A stretch of DNA of 64,000 nucleotides from Alphaproteobacteria bacterium (GTDB lineage: Bacteria > Pseudomonadota > Alphaproteobacteria > Rhodobacterales > Rhodobacteraceae): assembly GCA_030433335.1 (NCBI GenBank), contig JAUILL010000010.1, positions 52,954 through 116,953 on the forward strand, written 5' to 3'. How positions within the stretch are numbered: the stretch's first letter is position 1; each line of letters starts with the position of its first letter. Position numbers and translations under genes: made by a program. Of this stretch, positions 1-8,484 are shown piece by piece. The notes under the pieces were generated by a model that worked only from the letters and a program-made list of their open reading frames with translations, searched no databases and was not told where the DNA came from.

Positions 1-459
1 CTTGATGTCGGGCAGCGTTTCCGCCACGCGCTGGAAGGTTTCCTTGGTCTTGCGCCAGTCATAGGCGCTGTCCCCCGGCCCTGCGATCCCCAGCACCGAC
101 AGCTGCGGGATTTCGTTGGCCACCGCGATCACCTTGCGCGCGGCCTGTTCGGGTGTCAGGCGTTCCGAAACCACACCAGGGCGGCTTTCGTTGGCGCAGT
201 CGTATTTGCGGTTACAGTAGTTGCACTGGATGTTGCAGGCGGGCGCGACCGCCACGTGCATCCGTGCGAAATAGTGATGAGCCTCTTCGGAGTAGCAGGG
301 GTGGTCTTTGACCTTTGCCCAAGTTTCCGGATCCATGTCCTCGGGCGCGTCGGACGATCCACAACTGGACGAAGAACACCCCTCGGACTCAAGCGCCTTG
401 GTCAGGCTGTCCTTTGATCCGACCGAAAGGCCGTTAAGTGAAATCACATTGGCGGTCAT
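1..459 (-). CDS. nifB: NifB, FeMo-cofactor biosynthesis radical SAM protein (5' part only)
   Basis: NifB is the radical S-adenosylmethionine enzyme that fuses two [4Fe-4S] clusters and inserts carbide and sulfide to make NifB-co, the precursor of the nitrogenase FeMo-cofactor. The minus-strand reading frame from the ATG at 459 stays open to the window edge (153 codons). It reads [10 protein letters not shown]..., then a Cys/Ser-rich stretch (CSSSSCGSS), then the radical SAM motif CNIQCNYC (CX3CX2C), followed by [15 protein letters not shown], which is diagnostic of NifB. The ORF track misses it because it has no stop inside the window. Its own sigma54 promoter and NifA site lie upstream, and a terminator separates it from nifA. 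The C-terminal part, including any NifX-like domain, is outside the window. Confidence 0.96.
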   Translation of the reverse strand, partial: MTANVISLNGLSVGSKDSLTKALESEGCSSSSCGSSDAPEDMDPETWAKVKDHPCYSEEAHHYFARMHVAVAPACNIQCNYCNRKYDCANESRPGVVSERLTPEQAARKVIAVANEIPQLSVLGIAGPGDSAYDWRKTKETFQRVAETLPDIK

Positions 460-509
460 TGGCGTTTCCTCGCTGTTGCGTCACTGGTCCTGTCTGTCTG
501 AATTGATCC

Positions 510-526
510 AGCAACGAAGAGGCCAA
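510..526 (-). promoter_or_regulatory. sigma54 -24/-12 promoter of nifB
   Basis: The minus strand reads TTGGCCTCTTCGTTGCT. It has GG and GC separated by exactly 10 bases, the invariant sigma54 spacing. It lies about 50 bases before the nifB ATG and differs at one internal base from the promoters of fdxC and rnfA. A NifA site is about 40 bases further upstream. Confidence 0.9.
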
Positions 527-566
527 GCGAGTAACCCCCTGATATCCCGTCTTTTGTCGTTTCCAT

Positions 567-582
567 TGTCCGGTGTCCGACA
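567..582 (-). promoter_or_regulatory. NifA upstream activator site for nifB
   Basis: TGT-N10-ACA, within the perfect outer palindrome TTGTC-N8-GACAA (566-583), matches the known NifA-binding consensus. It sits between the nifA terminator and the nifB -24 element. Confidence 0.88.
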
Positions 583-603
583 ATGCACCTGCAGCATAGG
601 GAC

Positions 604-639
604 AAAAGCAAACGCGCGGGGCCATGGGGCCACCGCGCG
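604..639 (-). terminator. Rho-independent terminator after nifA
   Basis: Read on the minus strand, a 7-bp all-GC stem (CGCGCGG paired with CCGCGCG) closes a 13-base loop and is followed by TTTGCTTTTG. It lies 27 bases past the nifA stop and upstream of the nifB activator site, so nifB should depend on its own promoter. Confidence 0.75.
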
Positions 640-665
640 CTGCTCTGGGGTATTTCTGAGGTGCT

Positions 666-2441
666 TTAGATTTTGCGGACCTCCACGTCGTATTTCTGCA
701 AGGCATAGGCGATCTGGCGGGGTGTCATCCCCAGAAGCCGCGCGGCCTTGGCCTTGACCCAGCCCGCCTCTTCCATTGCGGCGATCAGCTCGTCCCGCTC
801 GGTGTTGGCGGTTTTCTTGCGCACAAGGCCGCTGGCTTCGCGCTCTGGTTCTTCTTCGATCTCGGACTCATCCTCGATAGGTCGTCGCCGGACGCTAGGG
901 GTCAGAACGCTGCCCACGGAGAGGCCCCCGATAGGCGAGGCCCCCTCTTGCAGCCGCCAGAGTTCGGCAGACAGGCACGACCCCTGATTACAGGCCAGTT
1001 CACGCCCCAAGACCACGGCACCGTTGGACAGCGCCGCTGCCCTGTTCACGCAGTTCTCCAGCTCTCGCACGTTGCCTGGAAACTTGCATTTGCAAATGGT
1101 TTCAAAGGCATTCGGGGCAAAGCGCACCTCTGTCCCGTTCGTTTTATTGAACCGATCGAGGAAAAGTTGCGCCAAGGGGCGGATGTCCGAGGGACGCTCT
1201 CTGAGCGGCGGCAAAACGATGGGGACCACGCAAATACGGAAGTAAAGGTCCGCGCGGAACAGCCCCCGCGCAACAGCATCTTCCAGATCGCGGTTGGTGG
1301 CCGCGACGATGCGGGTATCGACCTTAATAGTCTTGGTCCCGCCGACCCGCTCGAATTCCCCTTCCTGCAGGACACGCAGGAGTTTCGTCTGAAAGGTCGG
1401 GCTGATCTCGCCGATCTCGTCTAGGAACAGAGTGCCACCGTCCGCCAACTCGAAACGCCCTTTTTTCAGGGTGTTAGCACCGGTAAAGGCGCCCTTTTCG
1501 TGGCCAAAGAGTTCCGACTCCAGAAGTGTTTCCGACAAGGCCGCACAGTTCACACGCACGAACGGCCCTTTGCTGCGGTTCGACTGACTGTGAACGGCGC
1601 GGGCGAACAACTCTTTGCCCGTCCCGCTTTCCCCGCGCAGCAGAACCGGCGTTCGGGTTGCCGCCACGCGCTTCACCTGCGCAATCACATCGGCAATCGC
1701 GGGGCTGTCGCCAACGATGCCTTCGACCTTGACGCGTACCGGTTTATCCCCGCGCTGCTCGCTGATGCTTTGCAGCAGGCGGCGGGTATCGGCTTGGGCG
1801 CGCTCTCGGTCACGGGCAATCAGGCGGCGGAACCGCAACGCCTGCTCCAGCAACGACGCCACCATGGTGAGCACGCGCACATCCAGATCCGACTGCCCTG
1901 CCCGCGGGCTATCATGGCTGCGGAACGCGGCCAGCACCCCAAGAACAAAGTGGCTCTGATCCGGATCGCGCAAGGGCACGGCGATCATGGTCTGGCCCGT
2001 CCCTCGCAATCGGGGTGGAACGGCGCCCGCGCCGAACTCTTCTTCCAGATCAAAGGACACCAGAGGCACCCCTGATTTGAACATCAGCCGCGCCACTTTG
2101 GTCGGCAAAATCTCTGATGGTTCAGTCCCGACGGACATCGGGAACGTGGTGGCCGCAATCACATAAGGATTTGTTTCCTTTGGCCTATTTGCACTGTCAG
2201 ACCTGCGCTCTGACAACAGTGCCAGAACCCCGTGTTTCAGGTCCAAAAACGATGACAAGACATTCAAAATCTCCGGCACAACCTCGATCGGATCGGGGGC
2301 CGTGGCAAAGGTCTTGGCTATCGCGTAAATCGCGTCCAGCGCCATGCTATTTGTTGCACTGCGTGCGATGTCTGCTGGCTTTGAGGCGCTGTCACCGGTC
2401 ACGGTGGCGGCGTCTTCGGGCTTGCTCTCCAAATCAATCAT
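666..2441 (-). CDS. nifA: NifA, sigma54-dependent activator of nif genes (oxygen-sensitive type)
   Basis: NifA is the enhancer-binding AAA+ protein that remodels sigma54-RNA polymerase at nif promoters. At 591 residues it has the normal length. An N-terminal GAF-like domain covers roughly residues 30-210. The AAA+ domain shows Walker A GESGTGKE, the sigma54-contact loop GAFTGA and Walker [14 protein letters not shown]-terminal helix-turn-helix ([19 protein letters not shown]) ends the protein. Between the AAA+ and DNA-binding domains the cysteines are spaced C-X11-C-X19-C-X4-C (from [13 protein letters not shown] to CNQGSC), the pattern known in rhizobial and Rhodobacter NifA proteins that are inactivated by oxygen without NifL. 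No sigma54 promoter or NifA site was found upstream, so nifA is probably controlled by other regulators. The start is the track start; a later Met is possible. Confidence 0.96.
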   Translation of the reverse strand: MIDLESKPEDAATVTGDSASKPADIARSATNSMALDAIYAIAKTFATAPDPIEVVPEILNVLSSFLDLKHGVLALLSERRSDSANRPKETNPYVIAATTFPMSVGTEPSEILPTKVARLMFKSGVPLVSFDLEEEFGAGAVPPRLRGTGQTMIAVPLRDPDQSHFVLGVLAAFRSHDSPRAGQSDLDVRVLTMVASLLEQALRFRRLIARDRERAQADTRRLLQSISEQRGDKPVRVKVEGIVGDSPAIADVIAQVKRVAATRTPVLLRGESGTGKELFARAVHSQSNRSKGPFVRVNCAALSETLLESELFGHEKGAFTGANTLKKGRFELADGGTLFLDEIGEISPTFQTKLLRVLQEGEFERVGGTKTIKVDTRIVAATNRDLEDAVARGLFRADLYFRICVVPIVLPPLRERPSDIRPLAQLFLDRFNKTNGTEVRFAPNAFETICKCKFPGNVRELENCVNRAAALSNGAVVLGRELACNQGSCLSAELWRLQEGASPIGGLSVGSVLTPSVRRRPIEDESEIEEEPEREASGLVRKKTANTERDELIAAMEEAGWVKAKAARLLGMTPRQIAYALQKYDVEVRKI

Positions 2442-2671
2442 CCTCGAAGCGTCCTATCTGGCAGCTCCTCCCATTGAATTGCGACGTCTGTGGCCCTCCT
2501 CCAAAGGCCGCCACACGGGCAGAAGTCGCAGTTCCAGACTAGCAGAGGCGCTGTTTCTCGACCCGACGATGTTGCGCAAAAACCCCAAGTTTTGTTGAAC
2601 GAAACTGTGATCGCCCGTTCCCTAAGCAGTCTGATCGCCGAGGAACGACATTCTTGTGGGATCGGGGGGCC

Positions 2672-3964
2672 TCAGGCCTCGGCGGCGATGGCTTTGCGGC
2701 GGCGGTCATAGGATGAGCCGAGTCCCAAAGCGACTCGGTACTTGGCAACGGTGCGGCGTGCGATCCGCAGGCCAGAACTGCGCGCCAGCGTGACGATCTG
2801 GTCGTCGCTCAGCGGATTGGAACGGTCTTCGGCGCCGATCACCTCTTGGACAAAGTTAAGCGCGCGGTCCCGAGACACAGCCGCCCCGCCCCCCGTCGCT
2901 TTGACCGCCCGCGCAAAGAATGCCCGCAGTGGCAGGGCGCGGGTCGGCGTCTGGATCATCCGCCCCGAGAGTGCCCGACTGACCGTCGAGGCATGTAGGC
3001 CAACCTCGGCCGCTACATCCTCTAGGCTCAGGGGCTCTAGATAGGCCGGTCCGCCATCCAGAAACGCGCCCTGCCGCGCGACCAGAACAGCTGCCGAGCG
3101 CAGCAAAGTGTCCCCACGCCGCTCCAACGCCTGCGCGAGTTCGCGTGCTTCGTTCAAGGCGCGGCGACGGTCGGCGGCGGCATCCTCGTCCAAAGTGCCA
3201 TCCTCCATACGTTCATCCCGCACTGTGATCGTGGCAGAGGTCGCACGATTCAACTCGACCACCCAGCCATCGTCCGTTTTGGTGGCGATCAGATCAGGGG
3301 GGAAAACAGGCGCAGGCGTGTGGTCAAAGGCCATCCCCGGTTTCGGCGAGAACGCCCGCAGCTGCGCCACGATTTCTGGCAAGTCGCTCAGATCACAATC
3401 GCACAGATCAGCCAGTTCAGCGTGGCGATTCTGGGTCAGCATGTCCAAGTTGTCGATCAGCGTCTCCAGCTCCCACGTCAGCACATCAGCTTCGCGGGCC
3501 TGAATCCGCATACAATCCGCCAGATCGCGAGCAAACAGGCCCGCGGGTTCGAACTCTTGCAAAACCTTTAGAGTGCTTTCGGCCCGTGCGATGGGCACGC
3601 CCGCCTGCAAAGCAACGGTTTCAACGGTCTGCCCCAGCCACCCCGACGGCTCCAACGCCTCGGCAAAGCGCAGGGCGATCATATGATCTGCGGGCGCGGA
3701 AAAGGCCTGCTCGATCTGGTCAGCCACATGGGCCATCAAACTAGGACGGTCCGAGGCGACACTGGCAAGGGCGTCAAAATCTTCGGCCCCACGCGCGGCC
3801 AGCGCACTTGGGGGGGCGTAGTCGACATAGGGGTTGGCCTGCGCCCGTTCGGCCAGATAATCGGACAGGTCGCTTGATGACATGCCCAGAATGGCCAGTG
3901 ACTGCAGCATCTGCCGACCCATCTGCATCGTCTGGCGTTGCGAGAGCGTCTGAGCAAATTCCAT
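2672..3964 (-). CDS. rpoN: RpoN, sigma54 factor (nif-associated compact copy)
   Basis: Sigma54 directs RNA polymerase to the -24/-12 promoters seen throughout this island. The N-terminal activator-interaction region is the Gln/Leu-rich EFAQTLSQRQTMQMGRQMLQ. The core-binding and DNA-binding regions follow, and the hallmark RpoN box ARRTVAKYR is near the C-terminus. The track ORF has 443 codons, but I prefer the ATG at 3964 (430 residues): it has TAGGA five bases upstream, and family N-termini begin at this point. It is shorter than the 470-500 residues of enterobacterial RpoN, because the acidic region II is nearly absent, as known for Rhodobacter RpoN. A nested inverted repeat lies just upstream. 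Its place beside nifA suggests a nif-dedicated paralogue, but other copies would be outside the window. Confidence 0.94.
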   Translation of the reverse strand: MEFAQTLSQRQTMQMGRQMLQSLAILGMSSSDLSDYLAERAQANPYVDYAPPSALAARGAEDFDALASVASDRPSLMAHVADQIEQAFSAPADHMIALRFAEALEPSGWLGQTVETVALQAGVPIARAESTLKVLQEFEPAGLFARDLADCMRIQAREADVLTWELETLIDNLDMLTQNRHAELADLCDCDLSDLPEIVAQLRAFSPKPGMAFDHTPAPVFPPDLIATKTDDGWVVELNRATSATITVRDERMEDGTLDEDAAADRRRALNEARELAQALERRGDTLLRSAAVLVARQGAFLDGGPAYLEPLSLEDVAAEVGLHASTVSRALSGRMIQTPTRALPLRAFFARAVKATGGGAAVSRDRALNFVQEVIGAEDRSNPLSDDQIVTLARSSGLRIARRTVAKYRVALGLGSSYDRRRKAIAAEA

Positions 3965-4000
3965 GAGTCCTACCCTATCATGCGGCCTTGTTTTCTTGGG

Positions 4001-4039
4001 CATCCTGCGGGTCGGCCGCTGCGGAATTTCCGCAGGATG
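4001..4039. repeat. Nested inverted repeats between modC and rpoN
   Basis: A perfect 10-bp inverted repeat, CATCCTGCGG (4001-4010) and CCGCAGGATG (4030-4039), encloses and partly overlaps a second perfect repeat, TGCGGAA-T-TTCCGCA (4020-4034). The two are mutually exclusive as hairpins. The element lies between the modC stop and the preferred rpoN start. It could terminate the long nifU-modC transcript or bind a regulator of rpoN. There is no downstream T-run. Confidence 0.6.
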
Positions 4040-4057
4040 CTGGGAAATGCAGCAGAT

Positions 4058-4756
4058 CTATCTGGCACAGATCACTTGGCCGACCGCAGCCAGCTTTGGC
4101 CCGACGCCGTGCGCCTCGCCTTCGGTGACGGACCGGACCTGCCCGTCTTGCAAGGTCACGACCTGATGGCACAAGCGGCGGATCTCTTCGGGGGCGTGAC
4201 TGATGTAGATCATCGGGATTTGGGTCTGGCGCTGCACCCGTGCGATCAGGTCCAGCGTACGCGCCTTCAAAGCGGGATCGAGCGCCGAGACGGGCTCGTC
4301 CAGCAGCAGAAGTTCAGGTTCCGCCATCAGCGAACGGGCAATGGCAACACGCTGGCGTTCGCCGCCTGACAGCCGTAAAGGGCGGGCGTTCAGCAGGTGG
4401 GTCAGGTCGAGCGCCTCAATCACCTCGTGCCAGAAAACCGTGCCTCGGTTCTGCGAACCATAGGCCAGATTGCGTTCGACGGACATGTGCGGAAACAGAA
4501 GCCCGTCCTGAAACACCACACCGATCCGGCGCTGCGCGGGAGGGACATTCAGGCCAAGGGTGCTGTTGAACAAAGGCCGCCCCGACAGGGAAATGCACCC
4601 CTGCCGCGGTTTCAGATGTCCAGCGAGGCAAGAAAACAGTGTCGACTTCCCCGACCCAGAGCGGCCAATCAACCCCGTGATCCCGACTGCAGGCAGCGAC
4701 AGGTTCACATTCAGATGAAAGTCCCCTTGGCGGTGGTTCAGGCGCAGATCGATCAT
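4058..4756 (-). CDS. modC: ModC, molybdate ABC transporter ATPase lacking the C-terminal TOBE/MOP domain
   Basis: ModC powers molybdate import. The protein (232 residues from ATG 4756) has Walker A GRSGSGKST, a Q-loop (VVFQDGLLFPH), the ABC signature LSGGERQRVA, Walker B LLLLDEP and the H-loop ISHAPEE. The ATG overlaps the modB stop (ATGA), so modABC is translationally coupled. Full-length ModC is about 350 residues with a C-terminal TOBE/MOP molybdate-binding domain. Here the protein ends about 35 residues after the H-loop, so that domain is missing with no sign of a frameshift. Position at the end of the nifU-S-V-W operon implies Mo supply for nitrogenase. The upstream 29 codons of the track ORF lie inside modB and are not used. 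Confidence 0.92.
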   Translation of the reverse strand: MIDLRLNHRQGDFHLNVNLSLPAVGITGLIGRSGSGKSTLFSCLAGHLKPRQGCISLSGRPLFNSTLGLNVPPAQRRIGVVFQDGLLFPHMSVERNLAYGSQNRGTVFWHEVIEALDLTHLLNARPLRLSGGERQRVAIARSLMAEPELLLLDEPVSALDPALKARTLDLIARVQRQTQIPMIYISHAPEEIRRLCHQVVTLQDGQVRSVTEGEAHGVGPKLAAVGQVICAR

Positions 4757-5448
4757 GCGGGCACCTCTTGAAGGCTGGTGCGGCGGGCGATGGCCTCGGA
4801 CGCGAGCAGCGCACCACCGGCCAGAACGAGCGACAAGATGCACAGGCGCAGGGCCGCCGCATCGCCGCCGGGGCTCTGGGTCACGGTAAAGAGCGCGAGC
4901 GGCAAAGTCTGGGTCTTGCCCGGAATGTTGCCCGCCAGTGTGATGGTTGCGCCGAATTCACCGACCGCGCGAGCGAAGGCCAAGGTCAGCCCCGTCAGAA
5001 TGCCCGGCGCCATGAGCGGCAATGTAACAGTGAAGAATACCCGCAGTTCCGACGCACCAAGGCTTCGGGCAGCGCGGGCCAAACGGGGGTCAATCGCCTC
5101 GGCCGATTGGCGAATGGCGCGGACCATCAACGGAAAGCCAACTACCGCGCAAGCAATGACAACGGCGCTCTCGGTGAAGGCGATACGCAGGCCAAGCAGA
5201 TCATAGAGCGGCCCACCGATCAGCCCTTTGCGCCCAAGCAAGAGCAGCAACAGATACCCCAGCACCACGGGCGGCAGCACCAAAGGCAAATGGACAAAGG
5301 CATTGAGCAGCCCGTGACCGGGGAAGCGTTTCACCCCCAGTACCCAACCGAGGCCAATCGCGAAAGGCAAAGCCCAGAGCACCGCCAAGGACGACGCCCT
5401 TAGGGACAGGACCAGTGCCGACATTTCGGTGGGGCTTAGGCCGAACAT
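4753..5448 (-). CDS. modB: ModB, molybdate ABC transporter permease
   Basis: This is the inner-membrane permease of the molybdate importer (231 residues, about five to six membrane segments). The conserved permease loop that contacts ModC is visible as ARAARSLGASELRVFFTVTLP, the EAA-type motif, and GEFGATITLAGNIPG is typical of ModB. The start is the ATG at 5448, which overlaps the modA stop as TGATG; the 101 extra N-terminal codons in the track are arginine-rich and antisense-like, so they are rejected. It acts with the ModA binding protein and the ModC ATPase. Confidence 0.94.
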   Translation of the reverse strand: MFGLSPTEMSALVLSLRASSLAVLWALPFAIGLGWVLGVKRFPGHGLLNAFVHLPLVLPPVVLGYLLLLLLGRKGLIGGPLYDLLGLRIAFTESAVVIACAVVGFPLMVRAIRQSAEAIDPRLARAARSLGASELRVFFTVTLPLMAPGILTGLTLAFARAVGEFGATITLAGNIPGKTQTLPLALFTVTQSPGGDAAALRLCILSLVLAGGALLASEAIARRTSLQEVPA

Positions 5449-6197
5449 CACATGCCCTCCGGTCCGGTCACGAACCCATAGCCTGCCAGAACGTCCTGCC
5501 CCTCGGGCGACATGAGATAGGCGGTCAGGGCCATCGCGCCAACGGCGTCTTCGCCTTGGGCGACCGGTGCGATCAGGTATTGGATGGGGGGATGACTGTC
5601 CTTGGGTAGGCGGGCGACGATGGAGACGCCCTCGTCCAGCGCGGTATCGCTGGAATAAACCAAGCCATAGGCCGCCTCTCCGGTCGAGACCGCCGTTAGG
5701 GTCGCTAAGGTATTCCTGACGGGGACGAAGCCGTCTTGGATGCCGTCCCACACCCCAAGTGCCTGCAAAGAGGCTTTGCCATAGGCGCCAACAGGGGCGC
5801 TTTCGGGGTCGGCCATGACGAAATTCTCAACGTCTAGCGCTGCGGGCAGGTCGGCAGGCGCGATAGAAGCCGCGCCCTTGGGCCCGATCAGCACCAGAGC
5901 GTTCGACATCAATTCCAGCACCGCGTCTTCTTGCACCAGACCAGCGTCGATCAAGTAGGTCATCCACTTGGGGTTGGCCGAGATGAACAGATCCGCCGGT
6001 GCGCCCTGTTCGATCTGGCGGGCCAACCCGCCCGAAGCGCCATAGCTGGTGACCGCTGCGATGCCCGACTGGCTGATCGCCGCGTCCACCGCCCCGCTGG
6101 TCGAGGCCGCCGCAAGCAGCGTCGGCTCTGCCACAGCGGGGGCCGTGAGCAGCGAACAGATCGCGACCGCGGCGCGCAGCATCACCCCGCGCATCAT
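5448..6197 (-). CDS. modA: ModA, periplasmic molybdate-binding protein
   Basis: ModA captures molybdate in the periplasm and hands it to ModBC. It has 249 residues with an N-terminal signal peptide (hydrophobic AAVAICSLLTAPAVA, likely cleavage after AVA). Family motifs LLAAASTSGAVDA, APADLFISANPKWM and YGLVYSSD are present. The ATG overlaps the nifW stop by four bases, which makes modABC part of the nif operon rather than a separate ModE-controlled unit; no separate promoter is seen. An extracellular solute-binding protein for tungstate is the main alternative, but the modBC neighbours and nif setting favour molybdate. Confidence 0.94.
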   Translation of the reverse strand: MMRGVMLRAAVAICSLLTAPAVAEPTLLAAASTSGAVDAAISQSGIAAVTSYGASGGLARQIEQGAPADLFISANPKWMTYLIDAGLVQEDAVLELMSNALVLIGPKGAASIAPADLPAALDVENFVMADPESAPVGAYGKASLQALGVWDGIQDGFVPVRNTLATLTAVSTGEAAYGLVYSSDTALDEGVSIVARLPKDSHPPIQYLIAPVAQGEDAVGAMALTAYLMSPEGQDVLAGYGFVTGPEGM

Positions 6198-6541
6198 TCG
6201 ACCGCCAGTTTCAAGCTGTCGATGCCGACGAATTTTGCCTTCAGTTTGGCTTCTTCGTCTTTGAAAACCTTGAAGACTTTCTCTTTCAGCGGGGTGCTCT
6301 CGATGAAATCGCTGTACGCTTTGGCCAAAAGCGCCCGCGCCTCTAGGAACAGGGCGTCATTGTCTTTGCCCGCTGCATCCAGATCGCGCAGATAGGTGCC
6401 AAAGCGCTTCATGATGTGCAGGCGCGAGACGTTGACGATCTCTTGCTCGTAGGGCAGCAGCAGGTAGGTAAAGATATCTTCGGCCGAAGACAATTTGCCG
6501 ATGTGGTCCAGAACGCCGTTCTCTTCGAAATCCTTGGGCAT
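6194..6541 (-). CDS. nifW: NifW, nitrogenase-stabilising/protective protein
   Basis: This is a 115-residue NifW-family protein (the usual length is 100-120). NifW binds the MoFe protein and is thought to help its maturation or protect it from oxygen. The characteristic segments are LSSAEDIFTYLLLPYEQEIVNVSRLHIMKRF and a Lys/Glu-rich helical C-terminus. It follows cysE after a 26-base gap and overlaps modA by four bases, so it belongs to the iscA-nifUSV-cysE-nifW-modABC transcription unit. Confidence 0.92.
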   Translation of the reverse strand: MPKDFEENGVLDHIGKLSSAEDIFTYLLLPYEQEIVNVSRLHIMKRFGTYLRDLDAAGKDNDALFLEARALLAKAYSDFIESTPLKEKVFKVFKDEEAKLKAKFVGIDSLKLAVE

Positions 6542-6567
6542 GGTCTTAACTCCTGTTGCGTGTGAAA

Positions 6568-7296
6568 TCAGTGGGGCAGTCGATCCTGATGGACCGAGCA
6601 GCTGTCGGTTTTGGTGGTGGGCGCGCTGCGGTCCAGCGCCGCACCAGTGCGGTCGCGGGCGGCCAGTCGCGCCTCTAGGAAGGCGATACGGTCCGTCATC
6701 TGGGCCAAGGCCCGGCCGACGGGATCGGGGATCAGATGGTGGTTCAGGTCGACACGGTAGGTCTGGCTGACAGGGCGGTCGGTTTGCACGATCCGCGCGG
6801 GAATGCCGACTACGGTGGTTTCGGCGGGGACTTCCTCGACCACAACCGAGTTTGCACCCACACGGGCCCCTGCCCGCACGGTGATTGGCCCCAGAATTTT
6901 CGCACCCGCTCCGACCATTACCCCATCTTCAAGCGTGGGATGGCGTTTTCCGGGCGACCAAGACACGCCGCCAAGGGTGACACCGTGATAGAGCGTCACG
7001 TCACGCCCGACTTCGGCGGTTTCCCCGATCACGACGCCAGAGCCGTGGTCGATGAAGAAGCCAGCCGCAATTTTAGCTCCCGGATGGATGTCGATGCCTG
7101 TGGCCGCGCGGGCCAGATAGGACAGCAGTCGCGCGGCGAATTTCCACTTGGCTGTCCAAAGCTTGTGGGCAATCCGGTGGGCGACAATCGCATGCAGGCC
7201 CGGATAGGTCAGCGCGGTTTCGATCCGGCCTCGGGCCGCGGGGTCGCGGTCACGGATGGCGGCAAAATCGCTGGCGACGAGCTGGCGAAAGGTCAT
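6568..7296 (-). CDS. cysE: Serine O-acetyltransferase (CysE/NifP)
   Basis: It makes O-acetylserine from serine and acetyl-CoA, the first step in cysteine synthesis. A copy beside nifV and nifS (called NifP in Azotobacter) is taken to boost the cysteine used by NifS for Fe-S clusters. It has 242 residues. The left-handed beta-helix hexapeptide repeats run from about residue 70 to 180 ([20 protein letters not shown], then [15 protein letters not shown]), with the catalytic His in DHGSG and HGVTLGG. The ATG overlaps the nifV stop (ATGA). The C-terminal tail after residue 185 is variable. Confidence 0.93.
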   Translation of the reverse strand: MTFRQLVASDFAAIRDRDPAARGRIETALTYPGLHAIVAHRIAHKLWTAKWKFAARLLSYLARAATGIDIHPGAKIAAGFFIDHGSGVVIGETAEVGRDVTLYHGVTLGGVSWSPGKRHPTLEDGVMVGAGAKILGPITVRAGARVGANSVVVEEVPAETTVVGIPARIVQTDRPVSQTYRVDLNHHLIPDPVGRALAQMTDRIAFLEARLAARDRTGAALDRSAPTTKTDSCSVHQDRLPH

Positions 7297-8474
7297 ACTC
7301 GGCGCTCCTCTGGGCTAGCGGCCAGAACGCGGGTCAGTCGGGCGACCATGCGCGCCAAGTCTTCGGGCGTGGCGCTGCGTTTCACTTTGACCGCATGACG
7401 GCGCAGTAATGGCCGCAGGCGTTCGGCGATGTCATCTGTGGCGGGCAGACCCGCTGCCTCCAGAGCGGCGCGCAGGCCCGCGATGCCGGAATGTTTGCCA
7501 ATCACGATCTGACGCTCGCGTCCGAACCGCGCGGGGGCACAGCGGGGGTCCTCATAGGTGTCTGCACATTTCAGGATGGCATCGACGTGGATACCGGCCT
7601 CGTGGGCAAAGACCATCTCGCCGGTGATCGGCTTGGCGGGGGGCAGAGCGCGGCCAGAGGCCATGGCGACAGTCAAAGACAGCGCGGGCAAGGCGCGCAG
7701 GTCGATGCCTGTGGCGATCCCGTTGGCTTCGAGCGCGGCAGCGACTTCTTCCAACGCGGCGTTTCCTGCCCGTTCGCCAAGCCCGTTGACGGTGACGGAG
7801 AGATGGGTCGCCCCTGCATGGGCGGCCATCATGGTGTTGGCCGAGGCCATGCCGAAATCATTGTGGGCGTGAAATTCGATGGGCAGAGGGATGCGCGAAG
7901 TCAGGTCCGCCACCAGACGGTAGGCCGCCATCGGGTCCAGAATGCCCAAGGTATCGGCCAGCCGGAACCGGATCGCGCCCGCGGCGGCGGCCACTTCGGC
8001 CAGTCGGACCAGAAATTCGGGATTGGTGCGGCTGGCATCTTCGGCGCCGATGGACACCTCTAGGCCACGCTCGGTCGCACAATAGACCAGTGCCGCCGTC
8101 TCGGTCAGGATCCAATCGCGGTCGCGGCGCAATTTGCCTTCGAGCTGGCGGTCCGAGGTCGGAACAGCGAAGTGCACGCGGCGGACGCCGGTCTTCTGGG
8201 CCATGTCCAGATCGCTCAGGCGCAGGCGGCACCAGACCACAGGGGTCGCCCGCCGCAGTTCCGTAGCCAAGGCGCGGATTTCGGCCAATTCCTCGTAACC
8301 CATAGCGGCTACACCGAGTTCGATCTCGGCCACGCCCGCGTCGTCCAACGTGCGGGCAATGGCCAGTTTTTCGGCCAGAGAAAAGGCCACGCCCGCCGTT
8401 TGCTCGCCATCCCGCAGGGTGGTGTCGCACAAGGTCACCGGCAGTGGGGTCTGGATCGGAGCAAACAGCGTCAT
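7293..8474 (-). CDS. nifV: NifV, homocitrate synthase
   Basis: NifV condenses acetyl-CoA with 2-oxoglutarate to homocitrate, the organic ligand of FeMo-cofactor. The 393-residue protein from ATG 8474 (GGAG seven bases upstream) has the alpha-isopropylmalate/homocitrate synthase signatures [15 protein letters not shown] near the N-terminus and [19 protein letters not shown], with the metal-binding His pair in HAHND, plus NGLGERAGN. The track ORF extends about 87 codons further upstream into nifS in another frame and is rejected. It lies between nifS and cysE in the nif operon. Confidence 0.95.
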   Translation of the reverse strand: MTLFAPIQTPLPVTLCDTTLRDGEQTAGVAFSLAEKLAIARTLDDAGVAEIELGVAAMGYEELAEIRALATELRRATPVVWCRLRLSDLDMAQKTGVRRVHFAVPTSDRQLEGKLRRDRDWILTETAALVYCATERGLEVSIGAEDASRTNPEFLVRLAEVAAAAGAIRFRLADTLGILDPMAAYRLVADLTSRIPLPIEFHAHNDFGMASANTMMAAHAGATHLSVTVNGLGERAGNAALEEVAAALEANGIATGIDLRALPALSLTVAMASGRALPPAKPITGEMVFAHEAGIHVDAILKCADTYEDPRCAPARFGRERQIVIGKHSGIAGLRAALEAAGLPATDDIAERLRPLLRRHAVKVKRSATPEDLARMVARLTRVLAASPEERRV

Positions 8475-8484
8475 GGCACTCTCC

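Noticed and set aside
2442-2671. Possible sigma54 promoter TTGGGGTTTTTGCGCAAC before nifA
   Set aside because: GG and GC are not separated by 10 bases, and no NifA site is near.
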